From Edaphochlamys debaryana (lineage: Eukaryota > Chlorophyta > Chlorophyceae > Chlamydomonadales), in contig JAEHOE010000050.1 of assembly GCA_016858145.1 (NCBI GenBank), positions 186,001 through 250,000 of the forward strand: a stretch of DNA of 64,000 bases. Direction: 5' to 3'. The position numbers and the translations under genes are program-made. This document shows, piece after piece, positions 32,302 through 44,922 of this stretch (position 1 is the stretch's first letter; each line of letters opens with the position of its first letter). The notes below the pieces were generated by a model. That model was not told the DNA's origin. It did not search any database and saw only the letters and a list, made by a program, of their open reading frames with translations.

Positions 32302-35300
32302 ATGGCTGCAGCTTTGATTGTCCTGCTCCTTATTTGCGTCGCGGCTGGGGCGCCGGCAGCTGCCGTCTCGGCGGTGCGTTCCGACAGTTCCGTCGACGAG
32401 CGTCCTCTCCGCCGCGAGCCGCACCATGGTACGTAGGTCGAGGTGCCAGCGTTCGCATGTTGTTGTACCAGTGGCCAGACCCGCAAATAATGATTAGGCA
32501 AGATCTCAATCTCACTCCAACCCCCTCGCCCCCGCCGCCCCTCGCCCCCGCCCCTCGCCCCCGCCCCTCGCCCCGCGCGCCGCGCGCCTTGCCACGCGCC
32601 TACATGTCGCCATCCACCTGCGAATACAACATGGGGCTGCTCAGGGGCAGCCGTCGTGGATTGCATGGTGACAGTAAGTGTTGTCACGGGCTGTATGTGG
32701 CTTGTGGGTGACCCACATGCCGCCGGTACTAGTACAAGCTGGTACCACGCACCGTCACCAGCAGCGAGCCGGTCCGTCCAATTGACTCGCGCGCACGTGC
32801 ACCCCGCAGGCACCGACAATTCCACTGATAGGCTGCCTCTGGCAGGTGCCGCTCTAGCAACTGCACTCATTATTGCGCCTGGGGAGACCTGCCAGGCCAC
32901 GAAAGCCTGCCCCCCTTCTGGAAAGTCGAGGTACGTGGTGTAGAACTCAAATGGGCCTGGCTGCGACAGGGCGGGAAGGGGTGGGAAGGGGTGGGAAGCA
33001 AGGGGCGGGAAGGGGCGGGAAGGGGCGGGAAGGGGCGGGAAGGGGCGGGAAGGGGCGGGAAGCGCCCAGGGAATGATGGGGCGCGCAGGTTGCTTTGGGG
33101 AGCGATACGCCTGGGCGATAGGTCAAAGGCTATACTTACAAGCCCTGTTATGCGTACTTCGGTGCACGCGCTACCATGCCCGACGTGCAGGTGTGGGTTT
33201 TACGCAGGCCGCGGCATATCGCCCGAGTGTGAGATGCATGCCTGCTCGCGGACGGCCGGGGCGTTACACATCAAGTAGTTTGCAGATTTGCCTTGGGTTT
33301 GTTGACTGGTAGCTCTGCTAACCTTTAACAGCATGCCCTTTTGGACGTGTGCAGGCGGCCAGATATCCTCCCCTGGCAGGGCCTACAGGCTCAGCCTTTC
33401 TGCCACGGGGGACTTGGCGGAGTTCAAGGTGTTTCCCGATGGCACCATAGTCAACAGGCTTTGGCACAACGGCTGGTGGAACTCTCCCGTTCCCTTTCCG
33501 TTTGACGGCTCATATGTGACACTGACCAACACGGGCAAATGGGTGCACTACTTTGCGTCCGGCCAAGCGATATCAGGTGAGGAGCCAGCAGGCTGGCGTT
33601 CACGCTGCCACCACCCCGCCGCGGGCCACTCCTTGACTGCCTTGCGGCGAGCCATCAAGTGTGATGAGCCGTGCCGCGTGCCCTGCCTTGCCGCCGGCCC
33701 GCAGACTCCTTCAACATCAACGACATGGCTGGCGTCACGGGGGGCTCCGGGACCACGTTCCCACAGGTACGTACGACGTCTCAGGACACGTGCTCCCGCC
33801 CGCTGGTGTCGTACCAACCCCGGCAGGCCATCCGCGCCCTCCAAGGCCGTGCCCCCCCCCTCGTGAACCGGCCATGCAGTTTGCCGGCCCCGACAATGCG
33901 CCCTACACCCTCAGCATCCATGACGATCTGGATGGCGGCGTGTTCATCAAGAACAAGCAGAACAAGACGGTCTGGACGTCACTGGTCACGCAGTCCCTGA
34001 GTGAGTGCTCGCAACCCAGCGTGATGTGGGTGGGGTGCTGGGGGGCAGCAGGGCCATCGGTCGGACATGGGGGCCGGCTGGACGGAGGGGATGGCATGGG
34101 AGGCTCACGTCTCCAGGCTTGTCCTGCCAGGGCCTGCCCAACCGTACCCAGGTTACCCGCGCAACCGCCCCACCGTGCCACACCGTGCAGAGAATTGTCT
34201 CAGCACTGGGGCCTACCCATTCAGCGCGGACGTGTGCCCCACCTGGTGGACCACTGCATGGTACGCACACGTGTATGTGCGACGGTACGGCTAGTACCCG
34301 GGGCCTCGCTCACGGCGTGATACATTGATTCCCTGCAGCTACGCGCTTGGCTACGAGTGCAGTCCTGATAAGCCTCAGGAGTGCTGCGGCACCGGCACAC
34401 TTCATTGAGCACCGGAGTACAAAGCCCCTTTGCCTTCCATCAAGTACCCAAGCCCGTTGCCGTGTCACGCACGCACGCGCATAACGCGCACTAGTACCCG
34501 CTGCCCAAGGATCTCGCCTGCTGCGGACTTGCGCAGATACTGCCAGTGCTCCGACAGCCAGATCCCGGTCAATTACAGGGACGAGAGGCACTACTGGTAC
34601 CCGTCAGCGCAATGCTGGGGTAAGCCAACTTGAGTTGGGACTTGGCGGCCCTACGTCCTAATGTAAGGAAGGCCTCAGCAGCACGGCGGCGTGTCCCCGC
34701 CCCGTACCCCGTACCTTGCTGTCCTCGCAGACCTGCCAGCCTCTGGTGGCGTGGTCTTCTTCTCCGGCGCCACCCCTGTCGGCAGCCCCGGCTGGATGGC
34801 CATGGGGGTGCCCTCCCCGAACATGTTTGTGGAGGGCATGGTCGTCAGCACGCAGCTGTACGCCCCGGGCAAACAGAACGTGCTGTGGACCGTCACAAGG
34901 CTGCCGCCTGGTGAGCGAGCTGGGCGGGGGCGTGCTACCTGCTGCAGGCTTGTTTGACACAAGCTGACCTCGCTCCCCGCTCCCCGCTTGCTTGTCCTCC
35001 GATCCCCGGTCTCCGTATTACGAACAGGTGCACCATATTACACTTCTGTGGCAACCAGCAACGTGTTCCCCGGAGGCGACCGGTGCGCTAATGAGCTGGT
35101 AGGTGCGCCGGGGAAGGAGCCTGAGCGTAAATTTAGAAAAGTGCAACCCGCCGGCCGCGTCATGCATCCTGTCTGCGCACTGTCTGCGCCCGCTGCGTGT
35201 TGCAGATCATGTTCAGCCGGATCAGCCCATTGTCCAACCCCTCCTTGTGCCTCACCGTCAGCGGACTAAAAGATTCCCCGTGGTACGTACGACGGCTCCG

Positions 35301-36230
35301 ACACACTCATCCTCAAGAAATGCATTGACTCCGATCCGTACCAGGTTAGGAGCACGAAGCACAAAAACGTGAGTCTGACAATTGGAACAAATCTGAGTAT
35401 ACCGTTTGTATGTGCAGGCATTCAGCTTCCAAATGCGTTTCAGACCCGATATCAAGTTCAAGAACCGGTGGGGATCTGGACGACTGTCATCTTGGCATTG
35501 AATGGCGTTGTCTCTCCCCTGTTGGAGGATGGAAAGACCCTGGTCTCTTCCCACGCTCCCTTGCAGGCTGGTGAGCAAGAGCGACCCCTAAGACATCTAT
35601 CAAGGGCAGGCGGCGGAGCTCTGCGTACTCTGCGTTACTTACTTGGACCAGCCTGGGGGCCCTGAGGGCTCCCCTGACTTAGACCGCGTGAAAAGGCGGG
35701 CCATTGAGCTCCAAACTAACCTCTTTATCCCCCTAACCGCCTCCCTTGCCGCCGCCGTGCTCCAGATGATTATGCCCGCTGCAACTTCGTACGGGTGAGC
35801 GACACCGCCCGTAACGTAATACGGAGGGTTCCAACCCTTCGTAACGCATGTGCCCCTGCCCTCCTCTGCCCCTCACTGAGCGCTACAGCCTTCTGACGTG
35901 TTTGCATGCTGCTGTTGTGCACACACAGTGGCTACTACTCCGGCATCCTGAGGTCGGCCAGCCCAGCATCGGTGAACATGTCCCTCGCCACGTACGCGGG
36001 CGTACCTATCGCCGAGAGGGAGTCGTACTGGATGCCTACTGTCCCCGACGGTACGTAGGGCATTGGCAATCAATGATGCTGCCTGCGGGGCAGGGGTAGG
36101 GAGCCTTCTTGGCGAACCTTATTAGCCCTACCTTGGCCATTGTTTGCTTGGCATCATGCATGCTTCTGGCATCAAGAACACATGCCCTTGCCCCCCTGCC
36201 CCCCCAGACAATTGGGTAGTCAACGCCTAA
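32302..36230 (+). pseudogene. Secreted Cys-rich bulb-lectin-like paralogue with lesions
   Basis: Exons visible by similarity to the minus-strand copy: 32302-32428, 32810-32930, 33332-33576, 33705-33766, 33880-34000, 34191-34260, 34339-34407, 34537-34619, 34731-34910, 35028-35098, 35206-35344, 35418-about 35570, 35766-35794, 35929-36050, 36208-36230. The signal peptide (ALIVLLLICVAAGAPAAAVSA), lectin-like part (YRLSLSATGDLAEFKV, YTLSIHDDLDGGVFIK) and Cys modules are well preserved and the first six exons are in phase. The seventh exon ends without a GT donor and reads TGA where the paralogue has a Trp split by the intron. Later, GTACGTAC at 35284-35291 carries a 4-base duplication that shifts the frame before LILKKCIDSDPYQ. 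The exons at 35418 and 35766 do not connect in phase. The last exon (DNWVVNA) matches the paralogue. Recent pseudogenisation is the simplest reading; a noncanonical splice or assembly errors are alternatives. Confidence 0.65.
32970..33062. repeat. GGGCGGGAAG-type 10-bp tandem repeat, intronic
   Basis: About nine units, the first two with GGGTGGGAAG, in the intron between exons 2 and 3 of the plus-strand lectin-like copy. Confidence 0.9.
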
Positions 36231-36448
36231 GAGCACGGCCTAAGATAGACCCGCCCACCGCCAGTGCTGGTGCCACCAGTGGCCACCAGGCCAGTGGCCC
36301 CGGCAACCTGGGACTGTAGAGCACGGATGGACCACATTGAGAGGCGCCCGTGCCTGCAACAGGACGTTGATGCCCGCAGGTTGCTGCGTGCGGCTCCGTC
36401 GGCCCATTTCTATCTAGCCGTTTGACTGCGTGTTGGTTGGTGCTGACT

Positions 36449-36453
36449 TTACA
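36449..36453 (-). terminator. TGTAA poly(A) signal of the SNM1-like gene
   Basis: TGTAA on the minus strand 340 bases past the stop at 36793. The gap 36231-36792 holds the 3' ends of two convergent genes and nothing else recognised. Confidence 0.55.
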
Positions 36454-36792
36454 TAAACGGTTGGCCCAGTACCGCCCATCAGTCAGCTTGATTTGAGTAT
36501 CAGTTTGATGTATTTCAACGCCCAGCAGGACTAGCAGGACCTCCTGAAATGGGGTACAATAAGCGCCATACATATAGAGGGCGGGCAACCTCACTTTGCC
36601 GCTTTACCAGCAGGGCCACGCTCACGCGCATGTGTAATAATCTCACGCCTGCGCTGCTCCCAGGGGCCCTTGCTCCTCCCTCTTCCCACCTGTGCGCTCG
36701 CTAATCCCCAGCAGCTGCACCAGCCACACCTCCTTCCGCGGGCCCAGTCATCACTCAAGCTTCTTACGCATCCCAGCCAGTCCACCGTCACG

Positions 36793-39700
36793 TCAGCCTC
36801 CCCCTGCTCCCGTGCCGGGGTAGCCGGGGCGCAAGAACCTCCTGATGCCTTCGCCCGGCCCTCCGCCCGGCGCCCCCGCCCCATCCTGCCCCGCCCCGCC
36901 GCCGGCCTGTTGCGCCGCCCCCGGCCCCGCGGCTGCCGGCCCTGGCGCCCCGCCGCCTCCGCCTGCCGCTGCCCCACCGCCTGCTCCTCCTCCTCCCCCG
37001 CCGCCCCCCGCCTCCCCTCCGTAGGGCTGTGTGAGCAGCTCCAGCATGCGCCGCGTCTTGGGGCCGCTGGGGCCGTCTGGAACATGGGGATCGGGGACCA
37101 GACGGTGTGCAACTATACTGGTGGAGTTGTTACGGGTGGAGTTGTGCAAGAACCCTTGAGCCCGCAGGCAACAAGCCCATCTATCTGAACTGATCCGCCC
37201 TCGCACGCTCTCACCTGCGTTGACGGATGGGATGATGCGCCCCGGCCGCAGCCAGGACACAAAGGAGTGCAGCTCGGAGAAGGAGCTGTGCTCGCTGTAG
37301 GGGACCTGGGGGGGGAGGGGAAAGGGCGGGAGAAAGAAGAGAGACAATGCGGAAGGGTGAGTCCCTGGAGCCATGTGTGGGTTCACCCGCCAGGCCCCCA
37401 GAAGCAGCGTGCAGGCGGCGCCCACACAGCAGCACGCGCCGCTCGTCACCCAGCACTTCCAACACACCCTGCCCAGTGCACCTCTGCAAGCACAGCCTTG
37501 TGATCAATCCTCAACACTCAGCACAGTCAGTCCCGTACCCACCTGGTACACCACGGCTGTGCCCCGGGCCATGCGGCGGATGAGGGCCGGCTTCTGAGTC
37601 CGCGACAGACCCCCGGCCCCACCGCCGCCACCCCCGGCCCCGCCTCGGCCGCCTCGGCCGCGGCCTCCCCGCCCGCCGCCGCCGCCGCCCCGGCCACGCC
37701 CGCCACCGCCGCCGCCGCCAGCGCCTGTGGCTGCGGCTGCGTCCCCGGTGACCCCCGGTCTGAGGCCCCGGGGCCCTCCCGTGTGGTTCCAGCCGGTAGG
37801 CTGCGCGCGAGGGCGGCACAAGGGAGGGCGTTATTACGTGGTGAAGAGCGGGGTTGCGATGCGGGGCACACCCAGGCGTCGGCCCCAGCCCCAACACCCT
37901 CTCGCAGCTCCCTCCAGCTTCCGCCTCACCGCGAAGCCAATGGCTGCCGTGTACCTCCCCCGGTACGTGTCCAGAATGCCCGCCAGCCCGTCCAGCGTGA
38001 CCTTGAACAGGGGCACCTGGGGGGTTGGGATGGGGTGGCGGGGTTGGGTGGGGAGATGACGGGGATGTGTTTGGAACGGGGGCTGCGGATGGGGGCGGGT
38101 CAGCCTCCTGCAACTCGGCACCTCCCTTGGGCGGAGGCATCTGCGCCCGTGATCCCGTGAGCCCCCACCCTGCCCCCGCCCCACCGCGTGTATGCTGGCC
38201 TCCAGGTGGTTGGTGGTCAGCAGCGAGGCGTAGCGGGGCGCCAGGCCGCAGGCGGAGAGGGTCGCGAACTTCTCGCGGCTCACGTACACCTGCGGGAGTG
38301 TCAGGGGGAGGAGAGAGAAGGGAGGGGAAAGGGGAGCAGAGGGGGAAGGGGACGTGGTGAAGTAGCGGCCGGAGGGATGCTGCTGGCGGGCTGCCCGGGC
38401 CCCATGCCCAGGCCTGCAGCAGGCGAGGTGGGGACGAGCGCCCCCCACGGCTACCCCCTATCCCCCGCCCCTGCCCCCCACCTTCTGCCCCAGCTCTGCC
38501 CTTCCTCCTTTTCTCCTTGCCCTCCTACCCTCCTGCCTGCCGCCCTCTCTCTCCGGGCTCTCTCTCTCACCCACACACGCCCCCGCCTCCCCCCACCTTC
38601 TGCCCCAGCTCCGCCGCCACCCGACGCCAGCTGCAACCCAGCTGCAACCCTCCTCCACAACCCGCTTCCCCCCACCTTCTGCCCCAGCTCCGCCGCCACC
38701 TCCAGGAACAGGCGCTCCTTGCCGATGGTGTAGGTGCCGAACACCAGCAGCGCACTGGGGGGGGAGGGGGAGAGGGGGGTGGAGGGAGTGCTCGAGGTGA
38801 TTGGGGTGTGCTTTGACTCAGAGGGCGAAGGAACGTGGTGAGGGTCCCTGGAGGAGCCGGGGGAGGGAGACCCGGGAGCAGGGACATGTGGGCCGTTTTC
38901 CGGGGTCTCTTTCGGGAGGGATGGAGCGGGCTCAGGAATCCCACCCCCGGATATTGTCCCCCTCCGGGACGCCGCACGCACCGCTTGTTGAACAGCTCGG
39001 CCTTGACCGCCTGAGGGAGGGAGGGAGCGAGCGTGGGAGGGAGGGCTGACATGTCTCCCACAGGTCTCAAGTTGCATAGAGACGCCACGGCCCTGCCTGC
39101 CCGTGTCCCTTCCGCGAGGTCCCCCCACCCCCACCCCATCCCACCCCCACCCCACCCCACCCCCCACCCCCCCACCGTCATGACCGCCTGCAGCACCTCT
39201 GTCTGCGGCGGGAAGGTGTAGGCGGGGTCGCAGTAGGTGGTGTCCAGCACCAGCGTGCAGCGGCTGCCCACCAGGGGCTGGGGGGGAGGGGAGGCAAGAG
39301 GGGGGAGGTGGGGGGGGGCGCAGGCGATGCATCGAGAGGGAAGTGTTGGACCCAAGGCAAACACCCTTAGGCCTTGGGGAAGGGTATTTTGGCGACTCAA
39401 CAACCTTGAAATCAACAACCCCCTGCCCCCCAAGCCCCCATGTCCACACCCACCCACATGCGCGCCCCCACACCCACCCATACACCCCGCCCCACCCCAA
39501 CCCCCACACCTCCCACCTGCAGCGCGGGGCTGTCCCTCACGTGCGGCGCCAGGCGGCAGTCCCCCGTGTGCAGCACCGGGGGGCCGGCCCCGGGGGGCGG
39601 CTGCGCAATGACCATGGCGGCCCCGGGGCAGTGGTTGGCGTCCACCAGGGTCAGGCGCACGCCTGGAGGGGTGGGGGAAGGAGGGAGAGAGGGTTGAAAT

Positions 39701-42700
39701 GTGATGAAGGGCTTTTTGGGGGTGGAGTGTGGGCGGCGGCAGCAAGGAGCAGCAGGCGTTGAGTACCGGGGGTTTTGGGGTAGGAAGGGATGAGGGTAGG
39801 CAGGTGAGAGGCCGGTGAAGGGTTTGGGGGCGTGGGCGAGGGCGAGGGCGGCGCCGGCTGGTCCTTAGGCCCCTTCCCCGCGCACCCACCCTCGACCTCG
39901 GTGGGTGTGTCCAGTGGAATGACCCGCAGCTTGGCGGCCGGGACCTTGATCTTCTCCGCCACCTGGGGGGAACGAAGGGGGGGAGGAGGGCCATGGGCGG
40001 ATAAGGAAATGAGGGCAGCCTAGGGTGGACAGAGGGCAGGCTGTCCGGTCCGAGGCGTGGGGCAGGGCTCGGAGTGACACCAGTTCAGCTGATACCCACA
40101 CCCTAAGGTCACCCCTCCCCCCCTCCGGTTCCTACCAGCCGTGCCGTGACGGGGCAGGCCAGCAGGGTGCCGCCCGCGAAGGACTTGGTCAGGCCCTGCG
40201 GGTGGTTGGTGGTTGGTGGTTGGGATTCGGGCCAGGTTTGGCAGGTGAATGAAGAAGCCATGGCCCGCACATGGCAACCTTGCGCGGGACGAATCAGAGG
40301 CATCGTACATGCACGGTGTATGCGGCACAAGAGCGCATGGTACGGGAGGCGACTGACTCGCGCTGGGAGCATCGACCGCGGACAGCTCCCCTGGCGCCCA
40401 GGAGAGTACTGCGCCGTTGTCGTGCACCCTCGCTCCCCCACCCAGACCGGCGCCCCCACCGCACGCGCCCACCTTGTAGTGGTCAGCGTGGAAGTGCGTG
40501 AGGATGCGGAAGGGAGCTGCCGCAGCGGGGATGTCGCGGGAGGGGGGGCCGAAGTAGTCCACCAGAAACCTGGGGGGCGGCGGCAGGGGAGTACATTCTC
40601 TATGAGAGGAGAAGAAGTGCGCCAGGATCCTGCCTTGGTTCACAGGCATGCTGTTGAGGCCGTGGCGTGCACGCCCTTCCCTGCCTCTCCCCTCCCCCCC
40701 AACCTCTTGAGGCAAGCTTCAGGCCCCTACTCCACAACTCTTGCCTGAGCCCGCGCCCACACCCACCCGCCACCGGACCCTTCCCTCACCGCGTGCCGGG
40801 TATGGTGTGCGCCTCGGGCACCCAGCGGGGCAGCAGCCGCTGGGCCACGCCCCAGCCGCTACCGGGCGGAGGCAGCGACACAGCCGACAGCGCCATCCCG
40901 GCCGCCACGCCTGAGTTGACCCCCGCTCCTGCTGCTGCTACGCCCGCTGCAGAGTCTCCGTGCTCCGCCGCGCCTGCCGCTGCCACCCCCGTCCCGCCAG
41001 CTCCTGCCCCCGATCCAGGCGCTGCTGCCAATGTGCCAGATCCAGATCCAGATCCAGATCCGCCCGAGCCCCCTGCCCCGCCTCCTACCCCTGCCCCCAG
41101 GAAGTCCGTGATGCGGGTGGGCCCCGCGGGCCGGGCCAGGAACATGGAGAAGAAACCCTCACTGCCGCCAGCTGCTCCAGATCCAAATCCAGATCCGGGT
41201 CCCGGACCGGACCCAGAACCGGCGCCGGAGGACGAGGCATCCGCCCACGCGCCGCCGGGCCCTGGCCGCGCGCGCTGGCCCGTCGGGGCGCGGTTGAGCA
41301 GCCACCACTGCTTCCCGGCCGGTGCGGGAGCGGAGGCGGCGGAACTTGGGCCCGGGCACATGACTGCGCTGGGTCCCGCTGGGCCCGGGCCTACGCCGGC
41401 AGCCGTGTGGGCTGCGGTGCTGGGGGCCGGCCCTGCCCTCCCACTGCCGGGTAGTGCACTCGGCCCTGCCCCTGCCCCCGGCCAGGGACCAGGCGCACAG
41501 GTGGTGCCCGGGGGACCAGTGCCAGAGGGGGCGGCGCAGCGGCCTGGGCCTGGCGCCGCTGGAGTGGGCATGGGCGGCTTGTGGTAGGGTGCGAGGTGGG
41601 GCTGGGGCTGGGGCTGAGGGTTGGGCTGAGGCTCGGGCGGGGCGGGGGCCGCGGGCGGCTGGCCGAAGGCGGGCAGGGCCGCGAGGATGGCGGCACGGGC
41701 GCGGGGGCAGTCCACGCCGAGGCCCTGCAGGGGAGGGCGGAGGCCGGAGGACCGCGTGAGCGCTGCGCAAAGAACACGCAGGCGGACCCGTGCCCTCGGA
41801 GGCCTCGCCCCTGGTGCACACGACCACTCACTTTGTCGCTCGCATTCGCCTTCCCGCATTCCAATCATGCACGGTAAACACAGGGGTAACCAGCGACGCC
41901 CTCCGACTAACGCCTTCCAGCCCTCTCCCTCTGGTCACTCTCTCACCCCCCTCCACCCCCCTCCCATCCCTCCCACTCCTATCCCTCCCACTCCCACCCC
42001 TGCCCCCACCCACCCGCAGGTCTGCGTCATCCAGGGAGGGCAGCACGCCCTCGTCCACCTCCCCGGCCCGGAAGCGGGGCAGCCAGGCGGACAGCCCGTG
42101 CGCGCGCAGCCTGCGGGGGGGGGATGGGGCAGCGGGAAGAGGGGCAAAGGGTGAGCGAGCGGAGCTGGAGAGGGCGGCTGCACTGTTCCGTCTGCTGGCG
42201 TCAAGGTCTGCTGTGAGGGTGTCTGGGGGAGGGGGCAGCGGGGGGAGAGGGCAGAGCGAAGAGGGCGGGGTGTGCTGTGAGGGCAGCAGCGCGGCGGTGT
42301 GGGCCACCACACACCGGTGCCTGGGACCATGCGGCACACATGCAAAGCCGGCCCTCTCTGCGTGCCCCCTCCGCCCGCGCGTAGGCCCCAACCCACCACG
42401 CGGCGACGGGGTCGTCGTCCTCCTCCTCGGCCTCGGCCTCACCCGGGGGCTGCTGCGCCTCAGCGTGCTCCTGCGGATCCCACGCTGCCTCCTCCGCTTC
42501 CGCCTCCTCTCCATCCCCAGCTGCTTGCTCCTCATCCATGCCTTGCTCCTCACCCTCCACGCCCGTTGTAGCTCGGGCCCCCGCCCACGCCCCCCGCTCC
42601 CATGCGCAACCGCCTGCCGGGCCCCCCGCTGCCCCTGCCGGCCCAGCCGCCGGCCCCGACCAGGCAGCCCCCGCAGGACCCGGCAGGCAGCGCTGTGCGA

Positions 42701-44274
42701 ACTCGGGGCCGCACGGCCCCGCTCCCGCCCGCTCCACACCCGCTCCATGGGCTGACCCCCACGCGTCGCCCGCACGGCATTCCCCGCCGGTGCTGACCCC
42801 CTCACCCCAGGCTGCGTCCTCCTCCCAGCCCGGGCCGGGGGCTCCAGAGGCGGTGGGGCTGGCGGACCCTGTGGCGAGGGGACCGGGCGGGCCAAGTTGC
42901 CCGGCACCTGAGCCCCCGGCTCCGCCCCTCACGGTCCCCTCCGACCGCTGCTGCTGCCTCCGCCTCTGGGCCTGGCGCTGCTCGGGCGGCAGCTGCGTGC
43001 CCAGCATGCAGAAGTAGTCATCGTCATCATCGCCGCCGTAGTCACCGCCGTAGCCACCGCCGTATTCGCCGCCGTCATTGCACTCTTCGTGACCCACATG
43101 CCGCTGATCCTCTGCCATGCGCGCCCCAACCTCGTCCTCGCCATCGTCTGCTTCCGGGACCACCGCGGCTTCCCTGCGGTCACCGCACGCGGCTCCTGCG
43201 GCAAACGCCGCTGCACCGGGCCCTCCCAACGCACCACCAGCACTGCCAACGCCGCTGTCGCTGCCGCCGGGCCGACGCGACCCCAGGCTGAGCCGGCCCC
43301 GGGCCCCGCCGCTGCCTCCCGGACCGGCCCCGGCGTGCCCCCGCACTGCCCCCGCTCCGCCGGCCGGCCCCGCCGCTGCGCTCGGCCTCGGCCCCGCCCC
43401 AGCTCCCGGCCCCGGCCCCACCGCCTCTGCGTCCAGGCAGGCGTTCACGTGCGCCTCCCGACCGAGGGCCGTGTGCGACACCCGACCCAGATCGCAGCCG
43501 CACACCGGGCAGCAGCCGGCGCCGGAGGCTGCCCCGCCGGACCCAATAAAGCGTGGGCCGGACCCGTCTGTGGTGGTGAGGCCTGCGCTGGGGCCGGCAG
43601 CCGGGCTGCTGGCAGGGGTGGGGAGGGGTCTGCCTGGAGTGGGTTGGGCTGAGGCCGGCAGTGGGCGGCCTTGAGGGGAGCTGCGGCGCGGGGGCCGGGG
43701 CGCGGGCCGGGGCCACGGGGCCGCGGGGGAGGGGGCGGGGAGGCGGGATGCGGACGCGGGGGCTGGCGGGGCGGAGGAGGGCGCCCCGGCGCTGGCGCGT
43801 GGGTGCGGAGCTGCAGGCGATGGTGAGGCGTTGAAGGGCCCACGGCGGCTTGCAGGGCCTGCATTGCGGGATGATGCGGGGGTCACTTCAAGTTGTTGCT
43901 GGTTCCGCCTGCCCCGAAGAGCACAAGTGGATAGCGGACCCACCAGTGGACGAGGAGCCGTGGCTTCGGGGACCATGAGGTGGAGCAGGTGTACACGTGC
44001 CCTGGGCACCGTGCACAGCCGCTGCCTGGACAGCTGCCGTTGGGGCGCCAGCCTTCTGCGAGGCGCCAGCAGCGCCAGAGTCTGGACGCTGCTGAGGGCC
44101 GGTTGAGCGGCCGATGCATGGCACAGCCCCAGTCACAGAGGTTGCTTGCCGTGGCTTGGGCGCTGGAGGCTCCTTGCTGTTGCGCTTCTTGGCAGGCTGT
44201 GGGGCAGGCGCGAGCTTTCGCTTCGGCGCGAGCGGAACGAAGTCATCCTCTGAATCCTCGCTCAGCACCTCCAT
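36793..44274 (-). CDS. SNM1: SNM1/PSO2-family DNA cross-link repair nuclease (UBZ-SAM-MBL-beta-CASP)
   Basis: Sixteen exons encode 1411 residues: 43944-44274, 42397-43858, 42014-42110, 40790-41724, 40473-40569, 40136-40195, 39890-39962, 39517-39662, 39176-39277, 38982-39010, 38676-38754, 38185-38289, 37930-38016, 37543-37800, 37215-37305, 36793-37076. An acidic start (MEVLSEDSEDDFVPL) is followed by a Lys/Arg cluster fit for nuclear import. A UBZ4-type zinc finger (CPVCGCDLGRVSHT...HVNAC) lies at about 226-252, a SAM domain (WLRAHGLSAWLPRF ... GLGVDCPRARAAILAAL) at about 592-655, and the nuclease from about 942: THFHADHY, DANHCPGAAM, HTGDCR and LDTTYCDPAYTFP, the metal-binding motifs of SNM1 enzymes, then the beta-CASP part with PTGWN and VPYSEHSSF. 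These proteins trim DNA at interstrand cross-links. SAM plus this nuclease is also known in plants. Long Gly/Ser/Pro linkers separate the domains and the tail is Gly-rich. Confidence 0.9.
38474..38704. repeat. Three copies of an exon end plus donor site
   Basis: The 3' end of exon 11 of the SNM1-like gene with its donor (on the plus strand CCCCCACCTTCTGCCCCAGC, at about 38670-38689) recurs at about 38590-38610 and 38473-38493 inside the following intron. The middle copy keeps about 32 bases including the GCGGCGGAGCTGG exon sequence. All three copies keep AG|GTGGGG. Confidence 0.85.
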
Positions 44275-44922
44275 TTCCTGGCGACAGATTCAGCCCTAAT
44301 ATAAACTCAGGCACTCAAAGATGACAGTGAGATGGTCCTTGCGTGCCGAGGGCGTCGGGTCGCAAAGGTGCGCCTACGGAAATCGAGCCTTTCGCAGCTT
44401 TGGACGTTTGTAAGCGTCTGCAAGCTTCTGTGGCTGATTGATCACATAGGATTAAGCCAGGTTTTGTATGCGAATGCAAGGGAGGGGCGGTTTGGGCCAA
44501 AAGCGTAGTGCCCCGGCACCCGCGCAGGCTCAGCACGCACCGCCTAACCCCCCGCTGTCCCCGCGCCCACGACCCCGCCCCCATGCTCATACAAGGAGAC
44601 ACATACAGCAGAAATGCTCGTGGAGCAAGCCATCGGCGTGGAGAATTGCGGGCTGGGCTTGCGGGCAACTGCTGCCACATTGTGGCACCTTGTGTGGCGA
44701 ACCGCGACATGCTCGCACATGGCAGCCCTCAGGCTTTGGGGTTTTCCCCTTGCTCCCCCCCCCTTGCCCCCTCTTCCTGCTCACATGTGCCGACAGTCTG
44801 TGCTGGGCGCCTGGGTTTGGATGGCGACACGCGTGATGCGGGGTGCCAACCCATGCCGAACCCTCGCGCTGGACACCGTTACCACCCAACACCAGCCGAC
44901 TAACTGAACACATGAAGGCGCA
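44275..44922. promoter_or_regulatory. Divergent intergenic region (SNM1-like and MYND genes)
   Basis: 648 bases between two divergent starts. A TATATTA-like string near 44299-44306 is only about 25 bases from the SNM1-like ATG, too close to serve it. No other element was identified. Confidence 0.45.

Noticed and set aside
44293..44310. TATA box for the SNM1-like gene
   Set aside because: Only about 25 bases from the ATG, which would leave no leader.
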